A DNA stretch of 64,000 nt, taken from contig CANMCY010000009.1 in NCBI GenBank assembly GCA_947496375.1, positions 27,649 through 91,648 on the forward strand, in the 5' to 3' direction. Each line of letters starts with the position of its first letter. The first letter of the stretch is position 1. Positions 54,088 to 62,535 of the stretch are shown piece by piece. The notes under the pieces are model-generated. The model ran no database searches. It had not been told where the DNA came from and saw only the letters and a list, made by a program, of their open reading frames with translations. A program made the translations under genes and the position numbers. This DNA is from Flavobacteriales bacterium (lineage in GTDB: Bacteria > Bacteroidota > Bacteroidia > NS11-12g > UBA955).

Positions 54088-54095
54088 TAATTTTG
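54088..54095 (+). promoter_or_regulatory. -7 promoter element of map
   Basis: TAATTTTG is an exact match ending 4 bases before the GTG start at 54100, implying a leaderless map-MBL transcript. Confidence 0.55.
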
Positions 54096-54099
54096 CACT

Positions 54100-54864
54100 G
54101 TGGGAATCATCATAAAAACCCCCGAACAGATTGAAGGTATCAGAAGAAGTAGCCGCCTGGCCGCTGAAACCCTGAAGTTTCTGGAATCGCATGTAAAACC
54201 GGGCATTACGACCCTGGCCCTGAATGATTTGGCGGAAAAATTCATGAGGGATAACGGAGCCATTCCGGCAACCAAAGGTTATAAGGGTTACAAACACGCC
54301 TCCTGTGTTTCTCCCAACGATGTAGTTTGTCATGGTGTTCCCAATACTTATGAGTTAAAATGGGGTGATATTCTGAATGTGGATGTAACAACCATTCTGG
54401 ATGGCTTTTATGGTGACACCTGCAAAATGTATGTAGTAGGCGAGACCAGCGAATATGCTCAGAAACTGATGGATGTTACCAGGGAATGTCTCTGGAAGGG
54501 ACTTGAACAGTGTTTCCCCGGTAATCACCTCAATAATATTGGATACCATATTTCAGAACATGCCCATAAAAATGGATATTCCGTGGTTTATGAATTTTGT
54601 GGACATGGGGTAGGTTTGAAATTTCATGAAGATCCTGAGGTTTCGCATATTGCAGAACAAAACACAGGGCCGCTGTTGAAACCGGGTATGATTTTCACGA
54701 TAGAACCCATGATCAATGCAGGAAAGGCCCGCTGCAAGGTTGACAGAAAAGATGGTTGGACAGCACGCACGATTGATGGAAAACTCAGCGCACAGTATGA
54801 GCATACGGTATTGATTACCGAAACAGGTTACGAGGCATTGACAGATGTATATGGAGATTTTTAG
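54100..54864 (+). CDS. map: Type I methionine aminopeptidase
   Basis: A 254-residue cytosolic metallo-enzyme that removes initiator Met from nascent proteins. The ligands are Asp in NVDVTTILDGFYGDTCK (two), His in EFCGHGVGLKFHEDPEV, Glu in FTIEPMINAG and Glu in YEHTVLITETG. No in-frame ATG precedes the conserved IIIKTPEQIEGIRRSS, so GTG 54100 is the start, 4 bases after an exact -7 box. The MBL-fold gene follows after 3 bases. Confidence 0.94.
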   Translation: MGIIIKTPEQIEGIRRSSRLAAETLKFLESHVKPGITTLALNDLAEKFMRDNGAIPATKGYKGYKHASCVSPNDVVCHGVPNTYELKWGDILNVDVTTILDGFYGDTCKMYVVGETSEYAQKLMDVTRECLWKGLEQCFPGNHLNNIGYHISEHAHKNGYSVVYEFCGHGVGLKFHEDPEVSHIAEQNTGPLLKPGMIFTIEPMINAGKARCKVDRKDGWTARTIDGKLSAQYEHTVLITETGYEALTDVYGDF

Positions 54865-54867
54865 GCC

Positions 54868-55713
54868 ATGAAGCTGCACGTTATTCATACCGGAAATTTC
54901 AAGTTGGATGGAGGCGCCATGTTTGGTGTTATTCCTAAAGTTATCTGGAACACCTTTTGTCCGGCTGATGATAAGAACCTTTGTAACTGGGCCATGCGTT
55001 GCCTATTGGTGGAAGATGGTGACAGAAAAATACTGATTGATACAGGAATTGGGAATAAGCAAAGTGAAAAATTCTTTGGTTATTATTATTTAAATAGCAA
55101 TAATTCAATTGCTTCATCGTTAAACAACGCTGGAATTTCACCGGAAGATATAACCGATGTTTTACTAACCCACCTGCATTTTGATCATGTGGGTGGTGCT
55201 GTTACGAAAATGGCGGATGGGACGTTAATTCCTACTTTTCCCCGTGCAACATACCATGTTACAGAAACACAATGGAATCATGCATGTAATCCCAATGCAC
55301 GAGAAAAAGCGTCCTTTTTACCTGAAAATTTTCTACCATTACAGGACTGCAAGGTGTTGAATTTTGTTCAGCATGGGGACTGTTTAACTCCAAATTTTAA
55401 AATTCGAAGTGTCAATGGGCATACCATGGGCATGATTACCCCTGAAATTTCCTACAATGGAAAAACGGTCATTTATTGTGCCGATTTGGTTCCTTCATCA
55501 GCACATATTCCTGTTCATTATACTATGGGTTATGATATAGAACCCTTGGTTGTAATGAAGGAAAAAGAAAAATTATACGCAGAAATGGATGAAGAAAACA
55601 CGGCATACTTCTTTGAACATGACCTTGAAACAGAATGTGCCAGACTTGCCAGAAACGATAGAGGGCAAATGGTGGCTGCCGAGCGAGGCAATATTGCAGA
55701 TCTGTTATTTTAA
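54868..55713 (+). CDS. MBL-fold metallo-hydrolase (lactonase/YtnP-like)
   Basis: A 281-residue metallo-beta-lactamase-fold protein. The metal-binding HxHxDH is LLTHLHFDHVGGA, followed by SVNGHTMGM (fourth His region) and IYCADLVPSSAHI (bridging Asp). MRCLLVEDGDRKILIDTGIG near the N-terminus matches the family of N-acyl homoserine lactonase-like and YtnP hydrolases, but the substrate is unknown. Cotranscribed with map (3-base gap). Confidence 0.85.
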   Translation: MKLHVIHTGNFKLDGGAMFGVIPKVIWNTFCPADDKNLCNWAMRCLLVEDGDRKILIDTGIGNKQSEKFFGYYYLNSNNSIASSLNNAGISPEDITDVLLTHLHFDHVGGAVTKMADGTLIPTFPRATYHVTETQWNHACNPNAREKASFLPENFLPLQDCKVLNFVQHGDCLTPNFKIRSVNGHTMGMITPEISYNGKTVIYCADLVPSSAHIPVHYTMGYDIEPLVVMKEKEKLYAEMDEENTAYFFEHDLETECARLARNDRGQMVAAERGNIADLLF

Positions 55714-55722
55714 AGTAATCGA

Positions 55723-58434
55723 TTAGTCTTCTTGGTTAGTTCCAAGATCCAGTTCTTCGCCAGTTATTTCAAGGTATATGCTTTGGATAGCTGAAACGCC
55801 GTCCTGTTGCTCTTTGGGATTGGATGAGCCGGCTTTGGAGGCGTTATAATATAGTCGTGCGTTGATGTCATCCTTCAGCGCCTGATAAATACCGATACCC
55901 ACCTCGTAGTAGTTTGGATTGCGGGCCTCCAGCGAAATGGTTTTTCGGATGCTTTGTTCGGCTGATTTAAAATCCTGTTTGTTGTATTCCATCTGGGCTT
56001 TAATCCACCATCCGTCGGGGTCTGAAGGACGGGTTTTGATATACCGCTCCATGGTTTTAACCGCATTTGTCCAATCGCGTTTGCCCGCATAGTAAGAATT
56101 TAAGCTCAGCAAGGCCCTGTTGGATTCGGGGTAAATTGAAAGGGATTTTTCAGCGGCCCAAATGGCCGAATCCAGATTGCCAAGATTGGCATAGGTATTG
56201 GCCAGATAAAAATACACCTCTGAATTTTTAGTGTCTATGGTTAGGTATTGTTTGAATTTTTCAAGTGCCAGCGCAAAGTTTTTAGATTTTTCCATGGCAT
56301 TATAACCCTCTATATCATCGTGTGAGGGTCGCTTGATTACCCATCCCATGGGTTTGCCGTCTACCATTGGTGTATAGACCGTACCAACCGGGGGATAGGT
56401 TCCATTCTTTAATCTCGCTTTATCGGTAAAACCATTATAAAAAATAGCATAATCCCAGTCATGGCTGCTTCTTTCATCAGCACGGGTGAATCCTACATGT
56501 ACATTTTTGTCATTACGGCAATAGTATTTTACATGGTTCATACCATAGGATAGCACCGTGAATTTTTTGTTTGGATTTTTTCTGGCCACGTTTTCAAGGA
56601 ACCACTCCGAACTCTGTCTGAGCGAAGCCAGGTAGTAATCCATTTCGTATTCGCCATAAGCACCCTCCGTTCCTCCGGTCAATTCATTGAAATAAATATA
56701 CTGCAGGGGATGATTTTTGAATGTGTGCAAGGCAGGAGGAATGCTGCCGGCCAGCACCAGAGAAGGCATTAACCATTTGATGATGCGAATACCGGAAAGG
56801 AGTTTTGAGAGTAATGAGAAGCCCACTGTGGCTGATACAACGAGGCAAGGCAGAACAAACATAATTTGCCGCATTCCGCCATACACATTGGATTTCTGAT
56901 ACCAGATATAGAAAACAGGGAAAGCCGCCGCAAAAAATACAATCATCAGGGCATGAGAATAGTTTTTACGGTTAAATAATCCCAGAAAAAAATACAAAAG
57001 CAAACCCAGAAGTGAAACGATGGGTGTGGTGATAAGCAGGTATTTGGTCAGATAATAGGGGGGCAGCATACTGCTGTCCGTCAGGGTGCCTTCAAAAAGC
57101 TGTCTCAAGGTAACCGGAAACTTAGTGAATGCGTCCAGTGCTTTGAAAGGGTTGGTGAAAGGATCATCAAGACCGTATGGCCAAGGCAAAATCCCTGCGT
57201 AGAAAGAACCTGCGGCTATGATGATGAAAGAAATTAAATAGGGCACAATGCCTTTCCAGCGAAGCTTTAAAAAATTGGGGAAACCAATATTTTCGATGTA
57301 TCGTAAACCGGCAAAAAGCGCAATGGTAGGAATCAATACAAATCCACCCACGCGAATGCTGATGGCAAGTCCGGTACCCAGAATGATGCCCACTGCCTGT
57401 CCGATTCTTCCTCCGTTTTTGCCGTAGTATAACAACGCATAATATAACCCGATGATGTAACCGGCGGCAAAAGGAATGTCTTTGGGGTTGTTAAGTGAAT
57501 CCCCCAGCAGGCGTGGTGTGAAGAATAGTAAAACAAGCCCGATACCGGACCAGAGCCAGCTTTTGGTGAGATGGCGAATCATTAAGCCACCAAAAAGTAT
57601 GCACAAAAATCCCATCACAGCATTCCAGAAATGCCTCAGCTGGAATATTTCATCAGTGCCGGTAATCCTAACCAGCATGGCGGTAAAAGTATCAAAACTA
57701 CTGCCGTAATTTTCCATGTGGTTATCGCTTTTATCAAATAAGGCAGCTTCTTTATCCTCGGTAAAATAGGGAATGATGGCAGTGTCTGCCCATCGGTACT
57801 GAATAAATTCATCTCCACTAATTCCTGCATCTTTACTGAGCGAGGTAATAGTAATGAGTGTAAGTAAGGCGATAGCAGTAAATAGGTGTCTGGCCGGATT
57901 TTTCTTAAACTGTAGCGGATTCAGGAATTGCAAAGTATTGGCAAGTCTATTTTTCCATGAAGGCAGCTTCTCGGGTTTATCGGAACTACCTGTATTGATG
58001 AAATTCCAATCGCGGGCCACTTTTCTCAATCCCCATAGCACTGCATACTTTTCATTTATGTTAATGCCGGAATCAAGGAGCGCCTCCATAGAAGTTCGAC
58101 TTACACAAATAAACGGAGTCTGTAATTCCTGTTCACGAATTCCGATTAACCAGGAAGAAACGGAATTTTTATTTTTTGCAGCAATGGCAACATGGGCATC
58201 AAACTTTCCAGTATTATCCTGAATCTGATTGATGAAATCGTTTAAACCCGGTGAATTAATCGCTGTAAATGATATTATAAAAAGTTCTTGATCGGCATTT
58301 TCTGATAAACATTTTTCAGCCCGTTTGTAAAATGTGTCTTCCCGGCTGTCTGTAGCGTGTTTTGGGTAGAATGCTATTACCGGAAGCGATAGATCGACAA
58401 TTTTTGTTGTCGGATTATGAGCTTTTTTATTCAT
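55723..58434 (-). CDS. GT-C membrane glycosyltransferase with N-terminal cytosolic and C-terminal TPR domains
   Basis: A 903-residue protein. Residues ~15-155 are cytosolic with no clear fold; the segment FICVSRTSMEALLDSGININ weakly recalls nucleotide-sugar transferases. Residues ~190-590 hold about 11-12 membrane helices in the PMT/ArnT style, with the first periplasmic loop Asp in ISGDEFIQYRW. The last ~180 residues are TPR repeats (EVYFYLANTYANLGNLDSAI; WWIKAQMEYNKQDFKSAEQS). The start is ATG 58434; the TTG upstream (58446) lies in the -7 box. It probably transfers sugar from a polyprenyl phosphate, consistent with the adjacent GT2. Confidence 0.75.
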   Translation of the reverse strand: MNKKAHNPTTKIVDLSLPVIAFYPKHATDSREDTFYKRAEKCLSENADQELFIISFTAINSPGLNDFINQIQDNTGKFDAHVAIAAKNKNSVSSWLIGIREQELQTPFICVSRTSMEALLDSGININEKYAVLWGLRKVARDWNFINTGSSDKPEKLPSWKNRLANTLQFLNPLQFKKNPARHLFTAIALLTLITITSLSKDAGISGDEFIQYRWADTAIIPYFTEDKEAALFDKSDNHMENYGSSFDTFTAMLVRITGTDEIFQLRHFWNAVMGFLCILFGGLMIRHLTKSWLWSGIGLVLLFFTPRLLGDSLNNPKDIPFAAGYIIGLYYALLYYGKNGGRIGQAVGIILGTGLAISIRVGGFVLIPTIALFAGLRYIENIGFPNFLKLRWKGIVPYLISFIIIAAGSFYAGILPWPYGLDDPFTNPFKALDAFTKFPVTLRQLFEGTLTDSSMLPPYYLTKYLLITTPIVSLLGLLLYFFLGLFNRKNYSHALMIVFFAAAFPVFYIWYQKSNVYGGMRQIMFVLPCLVVSATVGFSLLSKLLSGIRIIKWLMPSLVLAGSIPPALHTFKNHPLQYIYFNELTGGTEGAYGEYEMDYYLASLRQSSEWFLENVARKNPNKKFTVLSYGMNHVKYYCRNDKNVHVGFTRADERSSHDWDYAIFYNGFTDKARLKNGTYPPVGTVYTPMVDGKPMGWVIKRPSHDDIEGYNAMEKSKNFALALEKFKQYLTIDTKNSEVYFYLANTYANLGNLDSAIWAAEKSLSIYPESNRALLSLNSYYAGKRDWTNAVKTMERYIKTRPSDPDGWWIKAQMEYNKQDFKSAEQSIRKTISLEARNPNYYEVGIGIYQALKDDINARLYYNASKAGSSNPKEQQDGVSAIQSIYLEITGEELDLGTNQED

Positions 58435-58443
58435 GTATGAAGG

Positions 58444-58451
58444 CAAAAATA
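58444..58451 (-). promoter_or_regulatory. -7 promoter element of the GT-C gene
   Basis: On the minus strand TATTTTTG is an exact match ending 9 bases before ATG 58434. Confidence 0.5.
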
Positions 58452-58493
58452 AATCATACCCATTGGGTTTTGTACTAAATCAGCATTAAAAAT

Positions 58494-59231
58494 TCAAAGT
58501 TTATAATGCCGCTTAATTTTCATCAATTCCAACGGTACCTTCAGGAAGTCTGAAGCTTTGAGTTTACTGCCTTTAACCTCAATCCATCGATTCAATGGGA
58601 TTTCAAGCACGTACTCATAGGTTTTGTCATGTCCATATAGTTTAATGTGGCGTGCGAGGAGTTCCACATCGAAAAACCATTTGCTTTTAAAAGTATCTGC
58701 GAAAAGTGTGGGGATAATGTCTTTGCTAAATAGTTTGGCCCCACATTGGGTGTCGTATACTTTCAATTTTAGGATGATTGAGGTGAAAGTTGCAAATACC
58801 CTACCCAGATAATGGCGCATCATTTTTCGGTCTATGTTACTGCCCATGCGTGAAATGCGGCTGCCCATGATGATGCGGTGCCGCAGTGTGCCTCCTGAAA
58901 ACGCGGAAAACCAGTTTAATTCTGATAAAGGGGTGCTCATATCTGCATCCCAAAATCCAAGATATTCAGCATCAAAATGAGCGTGGGCATGCAGCATTCC
59001 TGAACGCACTGCTTCAGCTTTTCCGGAATTTTTAGGCATATTAAATGCCACAAACTGCTGGGGGAGGGTATTCTCCAAGGTTTTCAATATTCTCAGGGTT
59101 TGGTCGGTGCTACCATCATTCACACCCAACATAAAAACATGCGGATGTTGTTTTAGGAAAGCCTCTATCTCAGCCACAGGTAATCTGTGTTCTTCATTGA
59201 AACAAGGTATGATCAGACAGATTTTTTGCAA
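58494..59231 (-). CDS. GT2 family glycosyltransferase (dolichyl-phosphate sugar synthase-like)
   Basis: About 245 residues. The GT-A fold begins ICLIIPCFNEEHRLP, with the nucleotide Asp in GVNDGSTDQTL and the metal motif in LGFWDADMSTPL (DxD). The C-terminal motif LNRWIEVKGSKLKASDF matches dolichyl-phosphate beta-glucosyltransferase/ALG5-type enzymes (cytosolic face of the membrane). No ATG lies near the start: TTG 59249 falls inside a TAACATTG -7-like box (59247-59254), so TTG 59231 is the likely start. It precedes the GT-C gene on the same strand and may make its lipid-linked donor. Confidence 0.82.
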   Translation of the reverse strand: MQKICLIIPCFNEEHRLPVAEIEAFLKQHPHVFMLGVNDGSTDQTLRILKTLENTLPQQFVAFNMPKNSGKAEAVRSGMLHAHAHFDAEYLGFWDADMSTPLSELNWFSAFSGGTLRHRIIMGSRISRMGSNIDRKMMRHYLGRVFATFTSIILKLKVYDTQCGAKLFSKDIIPTLFADTFKSKWFFDVELLARHIKLYGHDKTYEYVLEIPLNRWIEVKGSKLKASDFLKVPLELMKIKRHYKL

Positions 59232-59326
59232 AAGGAGAAAGCAATGCAATGTTACATATTTTAATTGAAACCACGCATGTCAATTTTAGTTAGGTAACAA
59301 CACGATAATCTTTACTTCGGAAACAC

Positions 59327-59334
59327 TATCTTTG
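59327..59334 (+). promoter_or_regulatory. -7 promoter element of tRNA-Leu
   Basis: TATCTTTG is an exact match 10 bases before the mature tRNA 5-prime end. Confidence 0.55.
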
Positions 59335-59344
59335 CGGCTGCGTT

Positions 59345-59430
59345 GCCCGGGTGGCGGAATAGGTAGACGCGCAGGACTTAAAATCCTGTTGTCAGTAATG
59401 GCAGTACGGGTTCGATTCCCGTCCCGGGCA
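59345..59430 (+). tRNA. tRNA-Leu (anticodon UAA)
   Basis: An 86-base class II tRNA. The acceptor stem GCCCGGG pairs with CCCGGGC; the anticodon stem CAGGA/TCCTG encloses loop CTTAAAA with anticodon TAA at 59379-59381. The long variable arm (about 59389-59406) and TTCGATTC T-loop confirm a Leu tRNA. CCA is not encoded. It has its own promoter and terminator. Confidence 0.97.
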
Positions 59431-59431
59431 C

Positions 59432-59466
59432 AAATAAGCCATGTCAATCATGGCTTATTTTTTTTT
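59432..59466 (+). terminator. Intrinsic terminator after tRNA-Leu
   Basis: AAATAAGCCATG-tcaat-CATGGCTTATTT followed by T6: a 12-bp stem 1 base after the tRNA. Confidence 0.9.
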
Positions 59467-59537
59467 GGCTTGTCTACCCGATCTCGCTTCATTGCTGAAT
59501 TTACCAAACGCTGATGAATATAAAAGCTTTGCCGGCT

Positions 59538-59545
59538 TAACTTTG
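59538..59545 (+). promoter_or_regulatory. -7 promoter element of the TPR lipoprotein
   Basis: TAACTTTG is an exact match ending 4 bases before ATG 59550: a leaderless transcript is expected. Confidence 0.6.
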
Positions 59546-59549
59546 CAGA

Positions 59550-60563
59550 ATGTTGCGAAAAAAACCAGCTCTTTTATTCATAGTATTAGCGGCCTTATCA
59601 TGCCAACGAGAAAATCCTGGCCGTTATATTTCCGAAAATGATACCGCCTTCAGCAAGGATATTCGCGATGTTTCCGCTAAAATTAACAAGGACCCTCAGA
59701 ATGCTGATTTGTATTACAAAAGAGGCAATGCATTTTATTACCAAAAGCTGCTAAATGACGCCATTATTGATTTTGAAACAGCGGTTAAATTGGATAGTAA
59801 TAACGCACTTTACCATTTCAGACTGGGTGAAACTTTTCTCATGCAGGATTCGGCTAATCCCATCAAAACCCTACACCACCTTCAAAAGGCCACGGTGTTG
59901 AAGAAAGATTTTTTTGAAGCCGAATTTGCCCTGGCCAAATTATTCCTCTACAGGCAGAATTACGATAAGGCCATTAAGGTGTTTGAGAAATTGGAGTCGC
60001 AGACTGAATATGCAGATAAGGCCATTTTTTACAAGGGAATGGGCTATAAAGAACAAAAAGACACCCTCCGGGCCATGCAGCATTTTGAAAAGGTTTTGCA
60101 AATCAATCCGCAGTATTATGATGCAGTGATGCAGATTGCCTCTATGTATGCAGGCAGGGGAGATGATCTGGCGCTTCAATATTACGACAGGGCAATGGCC
60201 ATTAATGAAGCATCCGATGAGGCCTGCTATGGCAAAGGTTATTTCTATCAACAAATGGGGGAATATGATAAAGCCGTGGCGATGTATGACAAGGCGCGCC
60301 TCATCAACACTGCTCACAAACTGGCCCTATACAATTCTGCTTTTATTGCTTTGTATCAGCGTAAATATGAAAAATGCGTAGATTTATGCAATACCTACAT
60401 AGAAATGGATGTTAACAATGCCAATGCCTTTGCTTTGCGTGGTGCGGCTTATGAAAAATCAGGCAACAAAAAAGCGGCGTTGCAAGATTACAACGCCGCT
60501 TTGGCTATCGATCCGAACAATTTGCCTGCAAAAACCGGCAAACAAATTGTTTCAAAAAATTAA
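59550..60563 (+). CDS. Tetratricopeptide-repeat lipoprotein
   Basis: A 337-residue exported protein with lipoprotein signal MLRKKPALLFIVLAALSC (Cys18). About seven TPR units follow, with typical pairs NADLYYKRGNAFYYQKLLND, KAIFYKGMGYKEQKDTLRAM and NAFALRGAAYEKSGNKKAAL. TPR proteins scaffold complexes; a partner is not evident. It overlaps a convergent lipoprotein gene by 4 bases at its end. Confidence 0.85.
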   Translation: MLRKKPALLFIVLAALSCQRENPGRYISENDTAFSKDIRDVSAKINKDPQNADLYYKRGNAFYYQKLLNDAIIDFETAVKLDSNNALYHFRLGETFLMQDSANPIKTLHHLQKATVLKKDFFEAEFALAKLFLYRQNYDKAIKVFEKLESQTEYADKAIFYKGMGYKEQKDTLRAMQHFEKVLQINPQYYDAVMQIASMYAGRGDDLALQYYDRAMAINEASDEACYGKGYFYQQMGEYDKAVAMYDKARLINTAHKLALYNSAFIALYQRKYEKCVDLCNTYIEMDVNNANAFALRGAAYEKSGNKKAALQDYNAALAIDPNNLPAKTGKQIVSKN

Positions 60564-61012
60564 TTACGGGTGAGAACCACTTTCTGAAAGTGCTGTTCAG
60601 TACCATTTACAATTCTCCAAAATACAAGCTGGGTATTGCTTTTTGATACCAGATCCCAAACATTCCCATCAAAAAATTCTATTTGTACCGCATTGTCTGA
60701 GGCCATGGAATAATCTACTTCATAGTCTGTTGGGTAGCATTTATTGCCGTTTTCTTTCACCAGATATTTGGTGTTGCTAAAGAAGCTGTAAACATCATCT
60801 TTCATGCAAGGATCCATTTCATCGGTCCATTTGGTGTCGTTTTCAGCACTGTCTGCCCATGCGCTGAACTTCCAGTCCTGCATCATCAATATCTGTCTGT
60901 TTGTTTTACCGGCAATATCCGGATAAACTTTGTCGGAAGAGTTTTCTTTCTTAGAGCAGGCAACTGCCAATACCAGGAGGCACGCGGAAAGCAGGAAGAT
61001 GGTCTTTTTCAT
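60560..61012 (-). CDS. Hypothetical lipoprotein
   Basis: A 150-residue exported protein with lipobox VAC (Cys19) in MKKTIFLLSACLLVLAVAC. The mature part is polar, with the repeated word pattern GKTNRQILMMQDWKFSAW and CYPTDYEVDYSM, suggesting a small beta-sandwich or lipocalin-like fold; no family is recognised. It has a well-formed promoter (TTG-N20-TATATTCG) within the end of tcdA. Confidence 0.6.
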   Translation of the reverse strand: MKKTIFLLSACLLVLAVACSKKENSSDKVYPDIAGKTNRQILMMQDWKFSAWADSAENDTKWTDEMDPCMKDDVYSFFSNTKYLVKENGNKCYPTDYEVDYSMASDNAVQIEFFDGNVWDLVSKSNTQLVFWRIVNGTEQHFQKVVLTRN

Positions 61013-61036
61013 TTCTATTTCTATTTGGTTAGATTG

Positions 61037-61067
61037 CGAATATACAGATTCTTTAAGCTTCTCTCAA
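61037..61067 (-). promoter_or_regulatory. Promoter of the hypothetical lipoprotein
   Basis: On the minus strand TTG (complement of 61065-61067), 20-base spacer, then TATATTCG (61037-61044, 7 of 8). The TTG lies inside the 3-prime end of tcdA. Confidence 0.55.
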
Positions 61068-61778
61068 ATCATTAATAACTTCTGCAGCCATTCTGAGCCC
61101 AAAAAGTGCGGGCATAAATGAAATGGTGCCATAAAATGATTTTTTAAAATTCGAACCGTCTGTGAGTTTGAGGCTATGTTTATATAACGGCCCATAATTG
61201 TAAACAACTTTAAAGCCCTTGTAAATACCTTGCCTGTGTAATCTTTTTCGGACCAGTCTGGCAAATGGGCAATTATAGGATTCACTTACGTCTCCTACGG
61301 TGACCGCAGACGCGTCGGTTTTTCCCCCGGCTCCCATACTGCTGATAAAACGCTGTTTGTTTTCAACACAACTTCGAATCAGGTATACTTTTGGCGAAAT
61401 GCTATCAATACAATCCATTACGTAATCAAAACGATTTTTGTTTATCATCTCCAGGGTGTCTTCCGGTCGCTGAAAGGTATCAATTACTGTGAGTTTAAGT
61501 TGTGGATTGATATCCAGCATTCGCTCTGCCATCACCGCGGCCTTGGAAAGTCCGACAGTACTGCTGAGGGCCGGCAATTGTCTGTTTTTATTGGTAACGT
61601 CCACCACATCACCATCCACAATGGTAATGTTGCCTATTCCGGCCCGGCAAATAAATTCGGCGGCATAGCTGCCTACACCACCCAAACCCACAATCAGAAC
61701 GCTTCTTTTGTTTAAACGTTTCAGTTCATCTTCACCAATCAATAGCTGTGTTCTTTCCAGCCAGGATAAGTCAATCAT
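61053..61778 (-). CDS. tcdA: tRNA threonylcarbamoyladenosine dehydratase TcdA (CsdL)
   Basis: A 241-residue ThiF/E1-like enzyme that cyclises t6A37 to ct6A in tRNAs with ATP. The P-loop-like GLGGVG is at residues 31-36; VDGDVVDVTNKNRQ and the adenylation region follow, with MDCIDSISPKVYLIRSC and ISSMGAGGKTDAS. ATG 61778 (MIDLSWLERTQ) is chosen; the longer frame covers the promoter. The exact -7 box ends 4 bases before the ATG. Confidence 0.92.
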   Translation of the reverse strand: MIDLSWLERTQLLIGEDELKRLNKRSVLIVGLGGVGSYAAEFICRAGIGNITIVDGDVVDVTNKNRQLPALSSTVGLSKAAVMAERMLDINPQLKLTVIDTFQRPEDTLEMINKNRFDYVMDCIDSISPKVYLIRSCVENKQRFISSMGAGGKTDASAVTVGDVSESYNCPFARLVRKRLHRQGIYKGFKVVYNYGPLYKHSLKLTDGSNFKKSFYGTISFMPALFGLRMAAEVINDLREA

Positions 61779-61782
61779 TTTG

Positions 61783-61790
61783 CAAAGGTA
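61783..61790 (-). promoter_or_regulatory. -7 promoter element of tcdA
   Basis: On the minus strand TACCTTTG is an exact match ending 4 bases before ATG 61778; the mRNA is probably leaderless. Confidence 0.55.
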
Positions 61791-61804
61791 GCGTGCAATT
61801 TTAC

Positions 61805-61812
61805 TATTTTTG
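61805..61812 (+). promoter_or_regulatory. -7 promoter element of the lysozyme-like gene
   Basis: TATTTTTG is an exact match ending 4 bases before the GTG start at 61817; TTG 61780-61782 lies 22 bases upstream. It is back-to-back with the tcdA promoter. Confidence 0.55.
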
Positions 61813-61816
61813 AGCG

Positions 61817-62473
61817 GTGGCAAATAAACAGAAGACCTTTTGGGGGGTGTTTTTTACAGTCGTAATCATACTGTTTTGCCTGACTGTTGTGCTTTTTAGA
61901 GGGTATTGGTGGAAGACATTGGCTGATGGTCCCGTGGGAGAATATTACGGAAAACAGGCGGTTCTTGATAATTATGGTTCTGAGTTTAAAAAACTGGGGA
62001 AACAATTTGATATTGCCCCTGAATATCTGGCCGCGCTATGTATGCTGGAAACCGGTGGAAGAAAACCGGCAGGTTCCAGGTACGAAAAGCATGTATACGC
62101 CCGACTGAGATTGGTAAAAATGGGTTTGAAAAAGCGGTATGAACATGTAGTGCATTCGGATATCAAAAATGCAGAAGATGAGGCCCTTCAAAATTTATCT
62201 ACCAGCTGGGGCCCTTTTCAGCTAATGGGTTACAAATGTTTGCTTTATGGTATCAACGTAAAAGATTTGCGCAACGAAAATGGAACTTATTGGGGAGTAA
62301 AATGGATTCATGAGGCCTATGGAAGATTGTTGAAAAAGGGAGATTACAAAAATGCTTTTCACTATCATAATACAGGGAGGATGATGCCTGCCAACGGTAT
62401 CAGCAAAACCCATGATCCTGAATACGTCAAGAACGGGCTTGAATTGATGGCGTATTTCAGGGAAAAATTGTAA
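61817..62473 (+). CDS. Membrane-anchored lysozyme-like (SLT/N-acetylmuramidase-type) protein
   Basis: A 218-residue protein with an N-terminal membrane helix (TFWGVFFTVVIILFCLTVVLF). The rest resembles a lysozyme fold: ALCMLETGGR has the possible catalytic Glu, STSWGPFQLMGY matches the SxxWGxxQ motif of SLT/lysozyme-like folds, and HYHNTGRMM follows. Whether it cleaves peptidoglycan is inference. The start is GTG 61817, 4 bases from an exact -7 box; no ATG lies nearby. Confidence 0.75.
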   Translation: MANKQKTFWGVFFTVVIILFCLTVVLFRGYWWKTLADGPVGEYYGKQAVLDNYGSEFKKLGKQFDIAPEYLAALCMLETGGRKPAGSRYEKHVYARLRLVKMGLKKRYEHVVHSDIKNAEDEALQNLSTSWGPFQLMGYKCLLYGINVKDLRNENGTYWGVKWIHEAYGRLLKKGDYKNAFHYHNTGRMMPANGISKTHDPEYVKNGLELMAYFREKL

Positions 62474-62522
62474 TAACCTTGTAAAAACAGAATTGGTTTT
62501 CGCTTGGGGAGCGTTTTTAACC

Positions 62523-62530
62523 GAAATTTG
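62523..62530 (+). promoter_or_regulatory. -7 promoter element of the subtilase gene
   Basis: GAAATTTG matches TAnnTTTG in 7 of 8 positions, ending 5 bases before ATG 62536. Confidence 0.4.
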
Positions 62531-62535
62531 CTGCT

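Noticed and set aside
62493..62520. Possible hairpin CGCT-tgggg-AGCG followed by T5 after the lysozyme-like gene
   Set aside because: Only a 4-bp stem, too weak to call a terminator.
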